Below the pieces are notes generated by a model. It had not been told where the DNA came from, searched no databases, and saw only the letters and a list, made by a program, of their open reading frames with translations. Both the position numbers and the translations under genes were made by a program. DNA of 64,000 nt from Odiellus spinosus (lineage: Eukaryota; Arthropoda; Arachnida; Opiliones; Phalangiidae), in the NCBI GenBank assembly GCA_963920705.1, contig CAWUCO010000180.1:124001-188000 (forward strand), read 5' to 3'. Positions 10,645 through 21,369 of the stretch are shown here, piece after piece; within the stretch, counting starts at the first letter, position 1, and each line of letters starts with the position of its first letter.

Positions 10645-12972
10645 TTTTTACCTCCCCGACTGAACTTTAGTTCAGGGGGAGGTTTTACACTGGTCGTCTC
10701 TGTGTATGTATGTGTGTGTGTGTGTGTCACTTCCTGTGTAAGCGGATATCACGTGACCGAGCGCGTGGAGCCAAAAGTCTAGAGACATTATCATACCAGC
10801 TTATAGTTCAATTCCGTTTAACGGGAATTATCTCCTTGTAATGTGGCTGCCACATTAAGTTTCAAGTGTCGTGCAATGATATGCAACAGGGCGTCTCCAA
10901 TTGCATATTATCACCTTCCACCATCCACTTTACGGTCAAACCTCGATGCTGGACAGTTGAAGGCGATTATACGCAATGGGACGTCTCCCAATGTTATAAT
11001 CACCTCCGACCATCCCCACACCAAGGTCCAACCTCCAATGTCCGATCTCAGCGGGCCATACTAGCGAGGCGTCCCTCACTAATATGGTCAACATCAACCT
11101 TCCACTCTCCAAACATCGCCCCACCAATGGGTAAATTAGCTTTGCATACCAAGCGCCTAGAGATCAAGAGTCGTCTAGACGTTGAAGGGAGGGGTTTTCC
11201 TCCCAACTCCATGGCCACATTGCACGATTATCAAAGCCCTTCGAAGTGTTTATATACTACCTTTATGAACTGAATGCAAATGAGCCTTATGGTGTGATAT
11301 CGTTTAGGTAAATGAAATGCAATATTAATTTATATTATAATTAAAAATATCAAAATGGTTCAACTTAATCTAATTAAAAATGTAGATGAAAAATCAATTT
11401 AAAATTCGAGATAGTTTAGAAGTTATTCAAGAAATTGTCCAAAAATTTAAAGAAATTTGACCGTTTAATAACCAGCTTGAGTTGGCACCACACGCTAAGC
11501 TGTTTTGCATATATCATTTAGTCCAAAAAGCAATGGTATACCGGGCAGTATAGGCTAAGGCTTGCTGCAAACTTGGGTTGGATTGAAGAATCTAAATAAA
11601 GGTGCGTTTACACGGGTATCCAAGATAGAAACGACATAAGATTTAAAGCTGAGGCGGATTGATACAAAATGTTTAACCTCTTAAGAAAAATTATAGCAGT
11701 GAAAACTCCCCTTGGACAGAAGTACAGTAGGTTTCCCGTGTTTAAAAAACAACAATATTGAATAAAAAATGGACATCTGATGTTGGAAAAAAAATAGGCT
11801 TCAGTTTTCTCCACTATAAAACCAAGAAACATTTCCGATTATTTTCATAATCAAAAGCCGTGTACAGTGAACTTCGTTAGCGGACCAGAAGACGAGACGA
11901 GACCAGACGAAAGAGAGCTATAATGACTTAAGTTAGAAAATCAACCAGCGCAGAATGTCATCACCATTTGAAGTCAACAGAGCAGCGACACGGCTTTCAT
12001 TTATCACCAGAATGAGACGGCCTGGCTACGAAAAATGGAAACATGCAAGCAGTGAGTGTTTTCGGACTCGACAAATGAGGTACAGTCAGTATAAGCTCGA
12101 CAGTTCTTAATACGGCCTCGTTATTCTAAACATAAAAGGAGCTATTCAAGTATTAATATTAACGGTATGGGAATGAGTCTACTTTAAGATTTTTTTATCA
12201 TAGGAGTGGAAACTAACGTCTTGTCAGCCGGTTTGGAAAATAACCTCTCGACCAACTCTATCCTTGGATTCTTCCAATGACTGGGATCTCTCGTATGAAG
12301 AAAATATCAGTAATGGTCCTCTATTAGCACGTCAAAACAAGAATTTCAGACGAATCTGTACCGGAAGTAATTGCCAATCATCTACCGATAATGGGTTGTA
12401 AATGGAACATTCATTCTAGAATATTTCTTGGTTTGTCCAAGAGGAACTTGCTACCATATCTTAGTCGTTTTAATTCCTTGTATTCCTTGCCATCCCAGAC
12501 TACATCCTTCGTCTTTATCAACTCAGTGGATTATGAAAGATAATCAAGCAGTATAGCCTATACTCACGTGTTAATTTATATTACAAGCACTTGTATTTTA
12601 CATATTTACTTTGAAAATAAACATCTAATTTGGTATGTCTATTAACAAATCTACGCCCTGCCGCATATAATTATGGGTAACGTAGAACATTTTATTTGGT
12701 GTGTATATTAAGAGGTCTACGACCTGCCGCATATAATTATGGGTAACGCAGGACACTCTTTTGCATTCTCTTAATCCTTGAGGTTAAGGTAAAATACTTA
12801 TACTCCGTAACCTAGATGGGAAATAGAGAATTGTGATTGAAATGCACGCTGTTTCTTCTACTCTTCCAATACACTACATTTCTTTTCATCTTTTATTTTA
12901 GGTAGGGTTAGGTTAGATTATGTTACCTTAACGTCGTGGTCGGGGAGGTTATATTTTGGTTTCCCAACTTGT
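10645..12972. mobile_element. ATIR-family element, copy 2, inverted (2.33 kb)
   Basis: Reverse orientation relative to copy 1. It starts TTTTTACCTCCCCGA with the palindrome at 10650-10683 and ends ..TCGGGGAGGTTATATTTTGGTTTCCCAACTTGT at 12972 (motif quoted in parts; the last 10 bases are the inverse of ACAAGTTGGG). The hairpin-proximal half (10690-11270) matches the other copies closely. A single CGTTTACACGGGTATCC unit of the 0.7-1.26 kb repeat lies near 11605. The interior 11880-12600 has no counterpart in copies 1 and 3. It carries a 64-bp duplication at 12612-12745. No coding gene for transposition was seen. Confidence 0.8.
12612..12745. repeat. Two-copy about 64-bp tandem repeat
   Basis: Two adjacent units share CTGCCGCATATAATTATGGG followed by TAACG, each preceded by ATTTGGT.TGT.TATTAA...TCTACG. 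Lies inside ATIR copy 2. Confidence 0.75.
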
Positions 12973-14300
12973 ATTTTAAAGCATGAATCCAATTTGGCTC
13001 GGTTTACCGAGGTCCTATTTTTACACTTTTTTTAAATAAACTGGATAAGATAAAATTGAACTCTTCTTTGTTTGCCCGCAACAACGCAAAAAATAACCAT
13101 TTTCGCAAAAAATTAATCTAGTTTAGCTTTAGGAAGTTAAATTAAAATCTAAACATGTAGTCTAAAAACAGGCCTGAAATGGCTCCAAAAATTCTGTTGG
13201 TCATTCAGACGTGATTTTTGAAATACTGATGTGACGTCATAGTCACGTTACTTCTTTTAGACCTACTAAGTGTCAGTCTGTTATGAAAAAATTCTCTAAT
13301 ACGTTTATTTTTGCGCTGTGATTCCGAATATAAATTCAAAAGCTGTTTCAATTTTAGTTCAAAGTTTCGCTTTAAAATATACATGTTATTTGTATATTAA
13401 TATGTAAAATATATTTACGAGAACTTTCAAAATTTGATAAATTGAGGTAAGTACACCATTAGCAGTGCCATTAGTTGTGTCATCCATGGTAGCACTGGTC
13501 TATGCTGACTGACTGGCCCGATTGGTCATTTCCCAAAAGTTTCAACCTGGTGAAACTTAAACCAAAATCTAGGCTAAATAATATAAAAATTATTTATATT
13601 TATATAAATTCCATTGTTTTCCATTTTAATTATGCAGTTTTTTCCTTTAAGTTATCTGTTATAATCAAAAAGAAATATTTTTAGAGAAAATTTCGATGCT
13701 GTTTACACATTGGGATAACAAAGATAAATAACTTGTTAATTTTATTAGATTAGAAGTGCGTAGAAATATTACAATTCATCATCGATGCTATTTAATTAAG
13801 TTAACGATAAGGAATCGATAAAAATTTTTGCGATCATCTTGTACGTTCCCCTTCTTCATTATCCCCACTTAAAAGACAGAGTTTTATCAAGATTTCAGAA
13901 AACCCTTCTTAAGAGTATGGATCTGTAATGTTATGTAAAGGGCCAGTGAAACAGCAAAGGAGTATATTGAACAAGATGGTCAAGCCCATAGGAATAGCTA
14001 GACCCACGACATCGTAAAAGAGGACGAAAGGAAGTTTTAAATTTTTCATATAAAACTTTAAAAATTTTTCATATAAAAAATCATGATTTTCATTACTGAC
14101 CGACAAAAACACAACAGGCATAAGCCTCCCTTTTTTTCCTATTCGCGACGACTTGTTGGTGGTTTTCTAGTTTTATTACTGACAGTCTAAAACCAAAATA
14201 CTATAAGCTCCCTTTTAACCCCGTTCGCGAAGGAAACGTATTATCGCTTGCGCGAAGACTTTTTTTTTTGCTGTATTGTGAAGATATAAGAAGTTTTTCA
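12973..14300. other. AT-rich spacer with one dispersed repeat
   Basis: No gene recognised. Holds the second copy (13970-14026) of the about 55-bp repeat at 319-375. The GGGTCTAGCTA motif appears on its minus strand, about 300 bp before a SINE that ends in the same motif. Confidence 0.45.
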
Positions 14301-14307
14301 CCTCTAT

Positions 14308-14605
14308 CATTACAAGCCTCCGTGGACTAGAGCTAGGGCGTCCGTCAACCGATCGCAAAAGTTATGCGGCATCGAGCGCAGTCAGTGGCTGGGTGGGAGA
14401 CCCCAAAAAAGCATATATTTATAAAATACATGTTTATTTTTATATACTGATTTGGACATCACGTAGTGACGTCTGGTGGATAAGAAACGAATGTTTTTTC
14501 GATACAATGACGTTTTTCGTCATTTCTGGGACACCGACTTCGGACTTCAGACTACCAGCACGACTCAAAACACTAGCTAGACCATGTACAGGTACTTGGG
14601 TCTAG
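14308..14605 (+). mobile_element. SINE with 5S-rRNA-like Pol III head
   Basis: Within 14340-14400 the sequence CCGATCGCAAAAGTTATGCG, then GCATCGAGCGCAGTCAGT, then GGCTGGGTGGGAGACC lines up in order and spacing with the internal control region of 5S rRNA: box A (AAGTTAAGC), the intermediate element (CATCGGGCG..GTCAGT) and box C (TGGATGGGTGACC). The first 30 bases do not match 5S well. After an A-rich patch and unrelated body (14450-14580) it ends TTGGGTCTAGCTAAAAATGA. A 5S-headed Pol III retroposon (SINE3 type) is the best fit. It would depend on a partner LINE, and no LINE tail match was found. The body resembles 1590-1800. Confidence 0.65.
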
Positions 14606-14719
14606 CTAAAAATGACAGAATCTCATTCAACCGAATTTGCATTCGAATGATAACCAAACGATAAAATATATTATTTTTATTTAAAAACGAATAAATATAA
14701 ATCCGATGCATTAAAAGGT

Positions 14720-15775
14720 CTACCCCCATTTCGCCCAAAAACATTTGGCCCAATGCCCATTTCGCCCAATCTCAAAAAATCTAACCTAACCCTACCTAAC
14801 CTAACAATTGGGCGAAATGGGAATAGATCATTTTGGGCGAAATATTTTGGGCGAAATGGGAACATACCCATTAGGTTACCTTTGAAAGTAATCCCAAATA
14901 GGTTTGGCAAAAAATACAATTTATCTAAAATTGAAAAGCAAGCTGATTTTATTGGAGACCCCCACGGTTTGTACCCATTTCGCCCAAATATTTCAATTCC
15001 CATGTCGCCCAAGACATTTTTAGCCCAAAATAATCTATTTGCATTTCGTTCAATCCTACTTCACCCAAACGTATTATCATTTGGCTCAAAATTATCGATT
15101 CCTTGTAATAATTCGCCCAGTCCCACTTCGCCCAATCGTTTTATCAGTTAGCCAAGATCTATCTATTCCCATTTCGCCCAACCTAAAAATTCCTCTTGCC
15201 GAGTCACCTAAAATTATTGGGTTGGGTTGGGTTAGGTTAAGTAAGGTTGGGTTGGGTTAGGTTACCAAAACTTATGAAGTAAATTGTTCTTTAGATTGCG
15301 TTGGGTTTGGTTAAGGTAGCTTGGGTTGGTTTGGGTTAGGTTAGGCTGGGTAAGGTGAGGCTGGGCTAGGTTATATTAGGTTAGGTTAAGGTAGGTTGGG
15401 CTGGGTTGGGTTACCAAAACTAATAAAGTTAATTGTTCTTTAGATTGGGTAGGGTTAGGTTACCAACACTAATAAAACGAATTTTTCTTTAGATACATCA
15501 AGAAGTGTGTGCATAAATAATTAAACGGGACGAAGGAACCGATCAAGAGGAAATATTTGGTGAAGGCATATGCCTTGGGAGTGGATTCCAGGGCGAAATA
15601 AGAATTGGACAAAATTGAAATTAGGCGCAATGTGATTATGCGAGATGAGAATTAGGGGAAATGGATAGTAGGCCTAATGGGACTTGGGATATATGGATTG
15701 GGAATTGAGCCAGTTTGGATTGGGCCAATTTAGATAGAGCGAAATGGACTTGGGCCAATCCCGGTAGAACCGTCA
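14720..15775. repeat. Palindromic TTCGCCCAA / TTGGGCGAA array with TTAGG-like core
   Basis: Left half (14725-15185) has many irregularly spaced CCCATTTCGCCCAA motifs, with the inverse TTGGGCGAAATGGG also at about 14806-14865. The centre (15210-15480) is GGGTTGGGTTAGGTTACC-type sequence with CAAAACTAATAAAG repeats. The right half (15580-15760) carries decayed inverse motifs (GGGCGAAAT, TTGGGCCAAT). A related left half plus core lies at 26780-27290. The GGTTAGG runs are too irregular for telomeric repeats. Confidence 0.6.
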
Positions 15776-15787
15776 GCCGCAGGTTAA

Positions 15788-16299
15788 TTAGTTAAAAACC
15801 TAGTTGCCTGTTGCCAGGCCACTAGAAGGAACAGGTTATTCCTAACGTAAGTACTACTTTCACAGTTGTAATTACAACTTTGAATGGACAGATATGATTA
15901 TCATTCCGAGAACACCCATCACAACTTTCAATGGACATATATTATCATTTTAAACGGGAGTGCCATTGATCCAAACCTTTCACGAATAACTCTGCGAAAA
16001 TTTGTGTTATAGAATGTAACAAGCACCACTATTTCCAAAACTAAGCGATTGGGAAGTCTTGGGTACAGCATAATAGACCAAGTAGAAATTTTCGCAGTTA
16101 TTCGTGAAAGGTTTGGATCAATGGCACTCCCATTTAAAATGATAATATATGTCCATTGAAAGTTGTGATGGGTGTTCTCGGAATGATAATCATATCTGTC
16201 CATTCAAAATTGTAATTATAACTGTGAAAGTAGTACTTACGTTAGGAATAACCTGTTCCTTCTAGTGGCCTGGCAACAGGCAACTAGGTTTTTAACTAA
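15788..16299. repeat. Foldback MITE, copy 1 (512 bp, arms about 200 bp)
   Basis: Ends TTAGTTAAAAACCTAGTTGCC and its inverse at 16279-16299, with almost fully complementary arms for about 200 bp each side of a short loop near 16030-16070. A second copy is at 39276-39788. Both copies share non-foldback flanking sequence, so the foldback is part of a larger repeated block and did not insert twice independently. The exact target duplication is unclear. Confidence 0.8.
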
Positions 16300-16955
16300 T
16301 ATTTGTCCCTTTGTAAAAAGTAGTCTGGGTGAACTGGTGAGTTAGTTTGTTTATTTTAATGTTGAAAAAAAAATTAAAACGTTTTCGTGCAAAACGACAA
16401 GTGTGAAAGTATCATTGTAAGCTGGGAAACCAAACAATTTCCTCTCCGAGAAACTTAACCTAACCTAACCCCGTGGGCAGCGTCAGAGGCGTAGCCTATT
16501 CTGGGTGGTTGCCAGAAGAAATACAATTATATAGGAAAATACAATTATACAGACAGAAATTAAATAGTTTTAGAAGAGTGGAAAATGAATTAAAATTAAA
16601 TTTGAACGAAAGTTGCTACAAATCAATTAGTGATAATCAGCACAAGCTGCCTCAGGCAGAATTAATACTCGTGCGGGTATGCTCAGTTTATTAAAAATTA
16701 AATATCATTACACGAGGAATATGCTGATAAATGTTGCCCCTGGTGATTGACTTTAATTTGACAGGTAACGTGACCTGAGGTTTGTTGACCAGTATCTTGA
16801 TTCGTTTAATTGTGCAAAGAGATATCTTTCATATTTTTCAATATTTAATGTATGTATAGATATTCACAGTAATTTTACTGATATTTGCACGCTTAGACCA
16901 TCGAGAAATTACCCCCCAGTAATATTGGTTTTATTTTTCTCTACCTCTAATGATA

Positions 16956-17321
16956 CTAGTTTCCTCCTTTCATTCCAAATAATAACCTTAATACAAATGT
17001 TTTCCATTGATTCCAATATATTGCTAATATACTCTTAAGACGATTGCTAATTACCTTTCCATTTAGTGGAATTGGATGAGGGTTTAAAACAGTTGGTCCT
17101 GATTCCCTAGTAAAATGTTGAGAACCAATGTATTTGGCACTCTTCTTATAATCAAATTTATCAATAGAGGCTAACCACTTCTCAAACTTTATAAACTGTT
17201 TTTTTGGATTAGGAAACCTATGGTAGGCTATTCCTTTCACTTCTCCTCTTGAATCATTTTTACAAACTCCATAATAACATTTTTTTACCGTCATAATCCC
17301 GACGTACATGAAAGCTGACAT
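16956..17321 (-). CDS. THAP-domain protein fragment (121 aa)
   Basis: The minus-strand frame encodes a THAP-type zinc finger at residues about 10-75: KKCYYGVCKND (C-x4-C), then YHRFPNPKKQFIKFEKWL, then KYIGSQHF, with a late NPHPIPL in place of the usual A-V-P-T-x-F. THAP domains are DNA-binding modules common in P-element-like and other transposases and in their domesticated derivatives. The third zinc ligand, normally Cys before S-x-H-F, is Gly here, so zinc binding is probably lost. Nothing transposase-like follows; the frame ends after about 45 unrecognised residues. The homologue at about 35593-35990 is on the plus strand and broken by a poly(A) run. Probably a transposon remnant. Confidence 0.6.
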   Translation of the reverse strand: MSAFMYVGIMTVKKCYYGVCKNDSRGEVKGIAYHRFPNPKKQFIKFEKWLASIDKFDYKKSAKYIGSQHFTRESGPTVLNPHPIPLNGKVISNRLKSILAIYWNQWKTFVLRLLFGMKGGN

Positions 17322-17644
17322 CTTGTCCTAAATTTTCGTTTCTTTGAGCTGTTTAACGGTGGCGCTACGCTCGTTATGGGTAACTGTTTTGGGGAAAAAA
17401 TCAATAGAGGCTTTTGCTTGCCTTACGACTCCTTCTGGGGGTAATTTCTCGATTTAGCGTAGCTACGGTAGCTGTAAGATAACGGATTAACGTACGAAAT
17501 CAGCTTACACCTGTTGGCAAAAAGTTGAGACACTACCTAAATTTATTTTTGAATTATAATTAAATTTGAATGATATTATGATATTTGAAGAGGAGTGATA
17601 TTTTATTAGATAATTTATTTTAAGAAAAATTAAAGTTTAATAAA

Positions 17645-17712
17645 AAAGTAATGTTAAAAAAAATTAAACTGTAGACGTGATTCGAACCGTAGATCACAGG
17701 ATTTAAAATACT
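17645..17712 (-). ncRNA. tRNA-like segment (SINE head?)
   Basis: On the minus strand ACGGTTCGAATCACGTC matches a Pol III B box (GGTTCGAATCC). It is preceded, about 30 bases earlier, by CAGTATTTTAAATCCTGTGATC. In the inverted partner (35335-35398, plus strand) the same region reads GACCTCGTGGCTCAGAATTG (A-box-like) then ACGATTCGAATCTCGT. No full cloverleaf can be drawn, so a decayed tRNA-derived SINE head is more likely than a tRNA gene. Confidence 0.4.
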
Positions 17713-17770
17713 GAAAAACGAAGGCGGTCGGGGGAGAAAATAGTGACATCTATCGAGTAAAACCTGACCC

Positions 17771-17805
17771 TTCTACAACGTAGACCTTTAGTCTACGTTG
17801 TAGAA
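17771..17805. other. Perfect 15-bp stem hairpin
   Basis: TTCTACAACGTAGAC, loop CTTTA, then the exact inverse GTCTACGTTGTAGAA. It lies inside the THAP block. The partner copy lacks it, since the corresponding region near 35270-35320 reads differently. Confidence 0.8.
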
Positions 17806-18442
17806 ATCGTCCAACTAAGCCTTGGATTAAAATTTATAATAACTCATTTTGATTAATATTTAAGTCCAAATGGGAAATAAACTTATAAAAATACAATTAA
17901 GACATTTCAAAAATCCAATAAACCAAAATAATTACCATGTTAGAGTCTTTTGTTAAAGATATAGAATGCTTACGCATCAAACCGATGAAAAATTTTATGG
18001 CGTCTCTTTTCGCCACTCGCCCGCTTATTTCACTTCCGAAATTCTGCGGGTATAAAGCTAAAGGTGTCTCTTTTATCTATCCCAGTCTCCCAGTATAAAT
18101 ATAGAGAACCGAGGTCGCTTTTCAGCAGCGTGTAGGGAATTTGTGGGCTGGATGATTATTCGCCTGACGGCGCGTTCATTGGCTAGTGGTGGAACCATAC
18201 GGAATTTCAACGCGTACGAACTTACGTTCATAGCAATGATAGAGCTTGAAGCTAGAGCCTTTTTTGTCTAAGCGGGCTGTGCAAGTACTCTATGGGCGTT
18301 TATGCACTAGCTAGAGGCAACCGTAATTTCAACGCGTACAAAGCGAGCGACCATTCTGTATAACATAGATTTAAAATAAATTTTACTTTATATTAAAGTC
18401 TGATTGGGGGAAAAAAAAAGGTCAAAAGCACACATATCGACA

Positions 18443-18936
18443 TTAGATTAAACGAAATCACTCAAAAAAAGGTAAACAAAGATCTTCTAAATTAGAGATA
18501 GGCCGGGGTAATCAGTGACGCTAGGTACAGACACAATGAACTTTAACGTGTATCAAAAAAAGCGTCATGGGTAATCCCATGATTTTTGAGCTTCACTAAT
18601 GTATAAGAATCTCGGATCTTGGCAGCCAATGTTATTTCCCCATTGGAGTTAATACAGCCCAAACAAAGGAGCTGCTAATCGTCTACGGAAAACTAGAGCT
18701 AGGAATAACAGATGCTGGCGAATGCCAGCATCTAATACCACAATATTAAAATTAGAGAAAGCCTCATAACTGGGTATATTTTAGTAGACTGCAAGATGAC
18801 TCATATTTATGATATTCAGATATTTTCAAACAAAGGGTTTGAATGGTCACTAAATTCCAAATGAAGGCTAGCCTAAAATATAGCGAAGAAATTCAATGCA
18901 TCCAGCCCATTTTCCGGGTAAATGTTTGATTGATTT

Positions 18937-18978
<42 letters not shown>

Positions 18979-19050
18979 GGTGGACTAGGCCTATTTGGGA
19001 ATCATTAAAAAACAGTTTGTAAGAATAATTTGCAAATTAAAAATAACCCA
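18443..19050. other. Spacer with long poly(T) tract
   Basis: No gene. A run of about 36 T lies at 18940-18975. Around it, CCATTTTCCGGGTAAAT and CTGGTGGACTAGGCCTATTT resemble the ends of the foldback family at 27484-27920 and 62940-63300, so this is probably a deleted copy of that family. Confidence 0.5.
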
Positions 19051-20865
19051 AAAGGTTTACGATTCAAAGAACAATCCAAACTGCCCATAGGAATTTGGGT
19101 AATGTAATGTTAAAATTTTTTGTTTCGCCACTGGTAAAATTTTATTGTGATAGTAAATTAGGGTTGTGTCCTCACCTTTCTACCACAAAAATAATCATTT
19201 AACCATTATAGTCTGCGAATTCAAATCAATTGACGTTTAGCTCGATAATGTTAAAGATAGGCTACATCGTTGGATTCGACAATGGAGTAGACTGTATTCC
19301 CCCACTGAAATCAGTGGAAATTTTGAATATTAGTAGACACACGATAGATAAAGATTCTGGGAAAATATCGTTTTGTAACTGCCATGGGATTTTTCTCAGC
19401 AACGATTTAAATTACCCAGAATTTTGACATAATTTGAGGTGCGGAAGCCCAAAATGCCTGTAAAAGTGTTCAACCTGCCGAACAACAAAGTTTTACAGCA
19501 AATCAAATTCAAGGAGCGAGGCACAGACTATACAGCTAACTCGTATAGTCTTTGTGTTCTGAAAAAACAAAGAGAAATAACACCGCAAAAGTATACTGTA
19601 GTGGTTTTTATTAAGAAACACATTATTAGTAATTCGACGAAAAATAACAATTTTAGTGGCATTATATTTCAAACAATGTGGAAAAAGACCTAATTCGTGC
19701 ACCACAGTGGTAATTGGGAGGAGTCTGTACGTAAAATGGTAGCTTCACAGGCCATCGAACACCCGCTTAAACAAGTTCTCGAACGCGGACTTCTACGTAA
19801 ACCCTCGCAATGGAAGAAACTTGACGAGATTGGATTAGAAGACTTCCCGGTACTTAGTGACGAAGAAGTAAGAGACATTGTAATGAGCGACTTTAAAGCA
19901 AAGCGCGCGGAGTCTTACGTCGCTTTGACGATTGAAAAGTCCGGCTCTTTCAACGTTGAAGTTTGCCAAGTGGAAAAAGACCTAATTCGTGTTCGCGTAG
20001 GGAGTCAGTTCTCAGCCACGCATCAGGCTTTGATTCGATACATTCCTAATGGTATCGGGATTGATTCAGTTATTTCATGGTATTGCAACTGTAAAGGAGG
20101 GAACTTGACCATCAGAACTTGTGCTCACGTTAGCAGCCTTATTTGGTGCCTGGGCTATAAACGACACGAAGATAGAGGTAGCTGGTATCAATATAAATTG
20201 CGTGCAGTCTGCGACGATGCTGGTGATTTGGACGATTTACCTAACATTGTTTGAAATATAATGCCACTAAAATTGTTAATTTTCGTCGAATTACTAATAA
20301 TGTGTTTCTTAATAAAAACCACTACAGTATACTTTTGCGGTGTTATTTCTCTTTGTTTTTTCAGAACACAAAGACTATACGAGTTAGCTGTATAGTCTGT
20401 GCCTCGCTCCTTGAATTTGCTTTGCTGCAAAACTTTGTTGTTCGGCAGGTTGAACACTTTTACAGGCATTTTGGGCTTCCGCACCTCAAATTATGTCAAA
20501 ATTCTGGGTAATATAAATCGTTGCTGAGAAAATTCCCATGGCAGTTACAAAACGATATTTTCTCAGAATCTTTATCTATCGTGTGTCTACTAATATTCAA
20601 AATTTCAACTGATTTCAGGTGGGGGAAGAAAGTCTACTCCATTGTCGAATCCAACGATGTGGCCTATCTTTAACATAATCGAGCTAAACGTCAATTGATT
20701 TGTATTCACAGACTATAATGGTTAAATGATTATTTTTAACCCTAGTTTAGTATCACAATAAAATTTTACCAGTGGCAAAACAAAAAATTTTAACATTACG
20801 TTACCCAAATTCCTATGGGCAGTTTGGGTTGTTCTTTGTGAGCAAACACAAGCCATTTGGTAATT
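19050..20865. mobile_element. Palindromic element: SWIM gene between about 620-bp inverted arms
   Basis: Left arm (about 19060-19679) and right arm (20243-about 20850) are near-perfect inverses over some 620 bp, from AACTGCCCATAGGAATTTGG outwards to ATTATATTTCAAACAATGT at the inner edge. The right arm overlaps the last codons of the SWIM gene and continues as its natural 3' flank, as also seen beside the second gene copy at 21.4 kb. The left arm is therefore an inverted duplicate of that 3' flank. At the left junction GTGGAAAAAGACCTAATTCG (19678-19697, extending to 19699) repeats sequence from inside the gene (19970-19991), marking a rearrangement joint. Confidence 0.75.
19697..20254 (+). CDS. 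C-terminal part of a transposase-like protein with SWIM zinc finger (185 aa)
   Basis: One uninterrupted frame. Residues about 32-55 read LRKPSQWKKLDEIGLEDFPVL. About 65-125 are a conserved ESYVALTIEKSG... / LIRVRVGSQFSATH region. About 135-160 are a SWIM motif, WYCNCKGGNLTIRTCAH (C-x-C-x9-C-x-H), followed by SSLIWCLGYKRHE. In many arthropod multicopy proteins this SWIM tail follows a DDE-type transposase core ending in an IPY-x3-ALxNAY-like helix. That helix is visible only in the second copy at 22.3 kb. SWIM fingers bind DNA or protein. Here the N-terminal core is missing and the first codons are not a native start. No stop or frameshift is present, so it is younger than copy 2, or selected. 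Family assignment rests on motif memory. Confidence 0.6.
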   Translation: MHHSGNWEESVRKMVASQAIEHPLKQVLERGLLRKPSQWKKLDEIGLEDFPVLSDEEVRDIVMSDFKAKRAESYVALTIEKSGSFNVEVCQVEKDLIRVRVGSQFSATHQALIRYIPNGIGIDSVISWYCNCKGGNLTIRTCAHVSSLIWCLGYKRHEDRGSWYQYKLRAVCDDAGDLDDLPNIV

Positions 20866-21365
20866 TTGGACCCCTTCCTCTGTTGAAAGTCTTTAGTTGG
20901 TTGACAACTAAAGTAGTTTGCTATAAAATATTTCACTGTTGTTTTTTTTTTCGTCGCTGATTTAAAGCCACCTTTTCAGTCGAGATTTTTTGGCCAAGAA
21001 TCGAGCTTTCGCGTTAAAAAAGGGGAATCTTTTGTTTAAACTCAAGTTAACAGGCTTTAAGTGACCGAGAAGCGGATATTTAAAGACGCGTTTTCAATCT
21101 AGATATTTTTGGAAAAAGAATCATGGTATTATGAAATATTCGAAAGAAGACCCACAACACTAGGTAGACCTTTGGGTCAAGTAATGTTAAAAATAAACTT
21201 CTTAAAATTTCCAAATTTTTGGTTCGGTTGTCATCTCTGATAATATTTACGCTCTTTTAGCGCGAAATCTGTGCATTAATATCAATAACCTCCGGACTAC
21301 AAAGGTTGGAGGATTTCTTCCGTAATGCTAGAGATAGGAGGACATGTCGGCTTCAAAGTCTGATT
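20866..21365. other. No gene recognised
   Basis: AT-rich spacer between the two SWIM loci. The only open frame (20772-20960) runs out of the right arm. No repeat partner noticed. Confidence 0.4.
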
Positions 21366-21369
21366 AGAC

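Larger units (their letters stand above)
15788..18442. mobile_element. THAP-gene block, copy 1 (2.65 kb; inverted partner at 34.68-39.79 kb)
   Basis: Four consecutive segments (foldback 15788-16299; 16300-16850; THAP gene region 16850-17340; 17340-18442) have inverted counterparts, in matching order, at 39276-39788, 38917-39275, 35580-36132 and 34680-35580. The block is either a transposable element with a THAP protein or an old segmental duplication. Copy 1 has its own insertion of about 150 bp near 16370-16510, carrying an ATIR-like left end (GGGAAACCAAACAATTTCCTCTCCGAG). Right-hand homology ends just past TCAAAAGCACACATATCGAC. Confidence 0.7.

Noticed and set aside
14677-15151. Overlapping frames rich in RPKYFGRNGNIP-type sequence on both strands
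   Set aside because: They follow the palindromic TTCGCCCAA lattice and are open in several frames on both strands, so they are repeat-driven.
15188-15480. GGTTAGG/TTAGGTTGGG runs as telomeric repeats
   Set aside because: Irregular spacing, mixed with GGGTTGG and CAAAACTAATAAA units, and recurring at 27.05-27.3 kb and at ATIR ends; this is interspersed repeat sequence, not a (TTAGG)n array.
18940-18975. Poly(T) tract as a minus-strand retroposon poly(A) tail
   Set aside because: No retroposon body or target duplication found next to it; probably an expanded homopolymer in a decayed foldback copy.
20188-20484. Minus-strand 98-codon frame (and its twin at 19439-19693)
   Set aside because: Both are the same arm sequence of the palindrome read in opposite orientation; untranslated flank of the SWIM gene.
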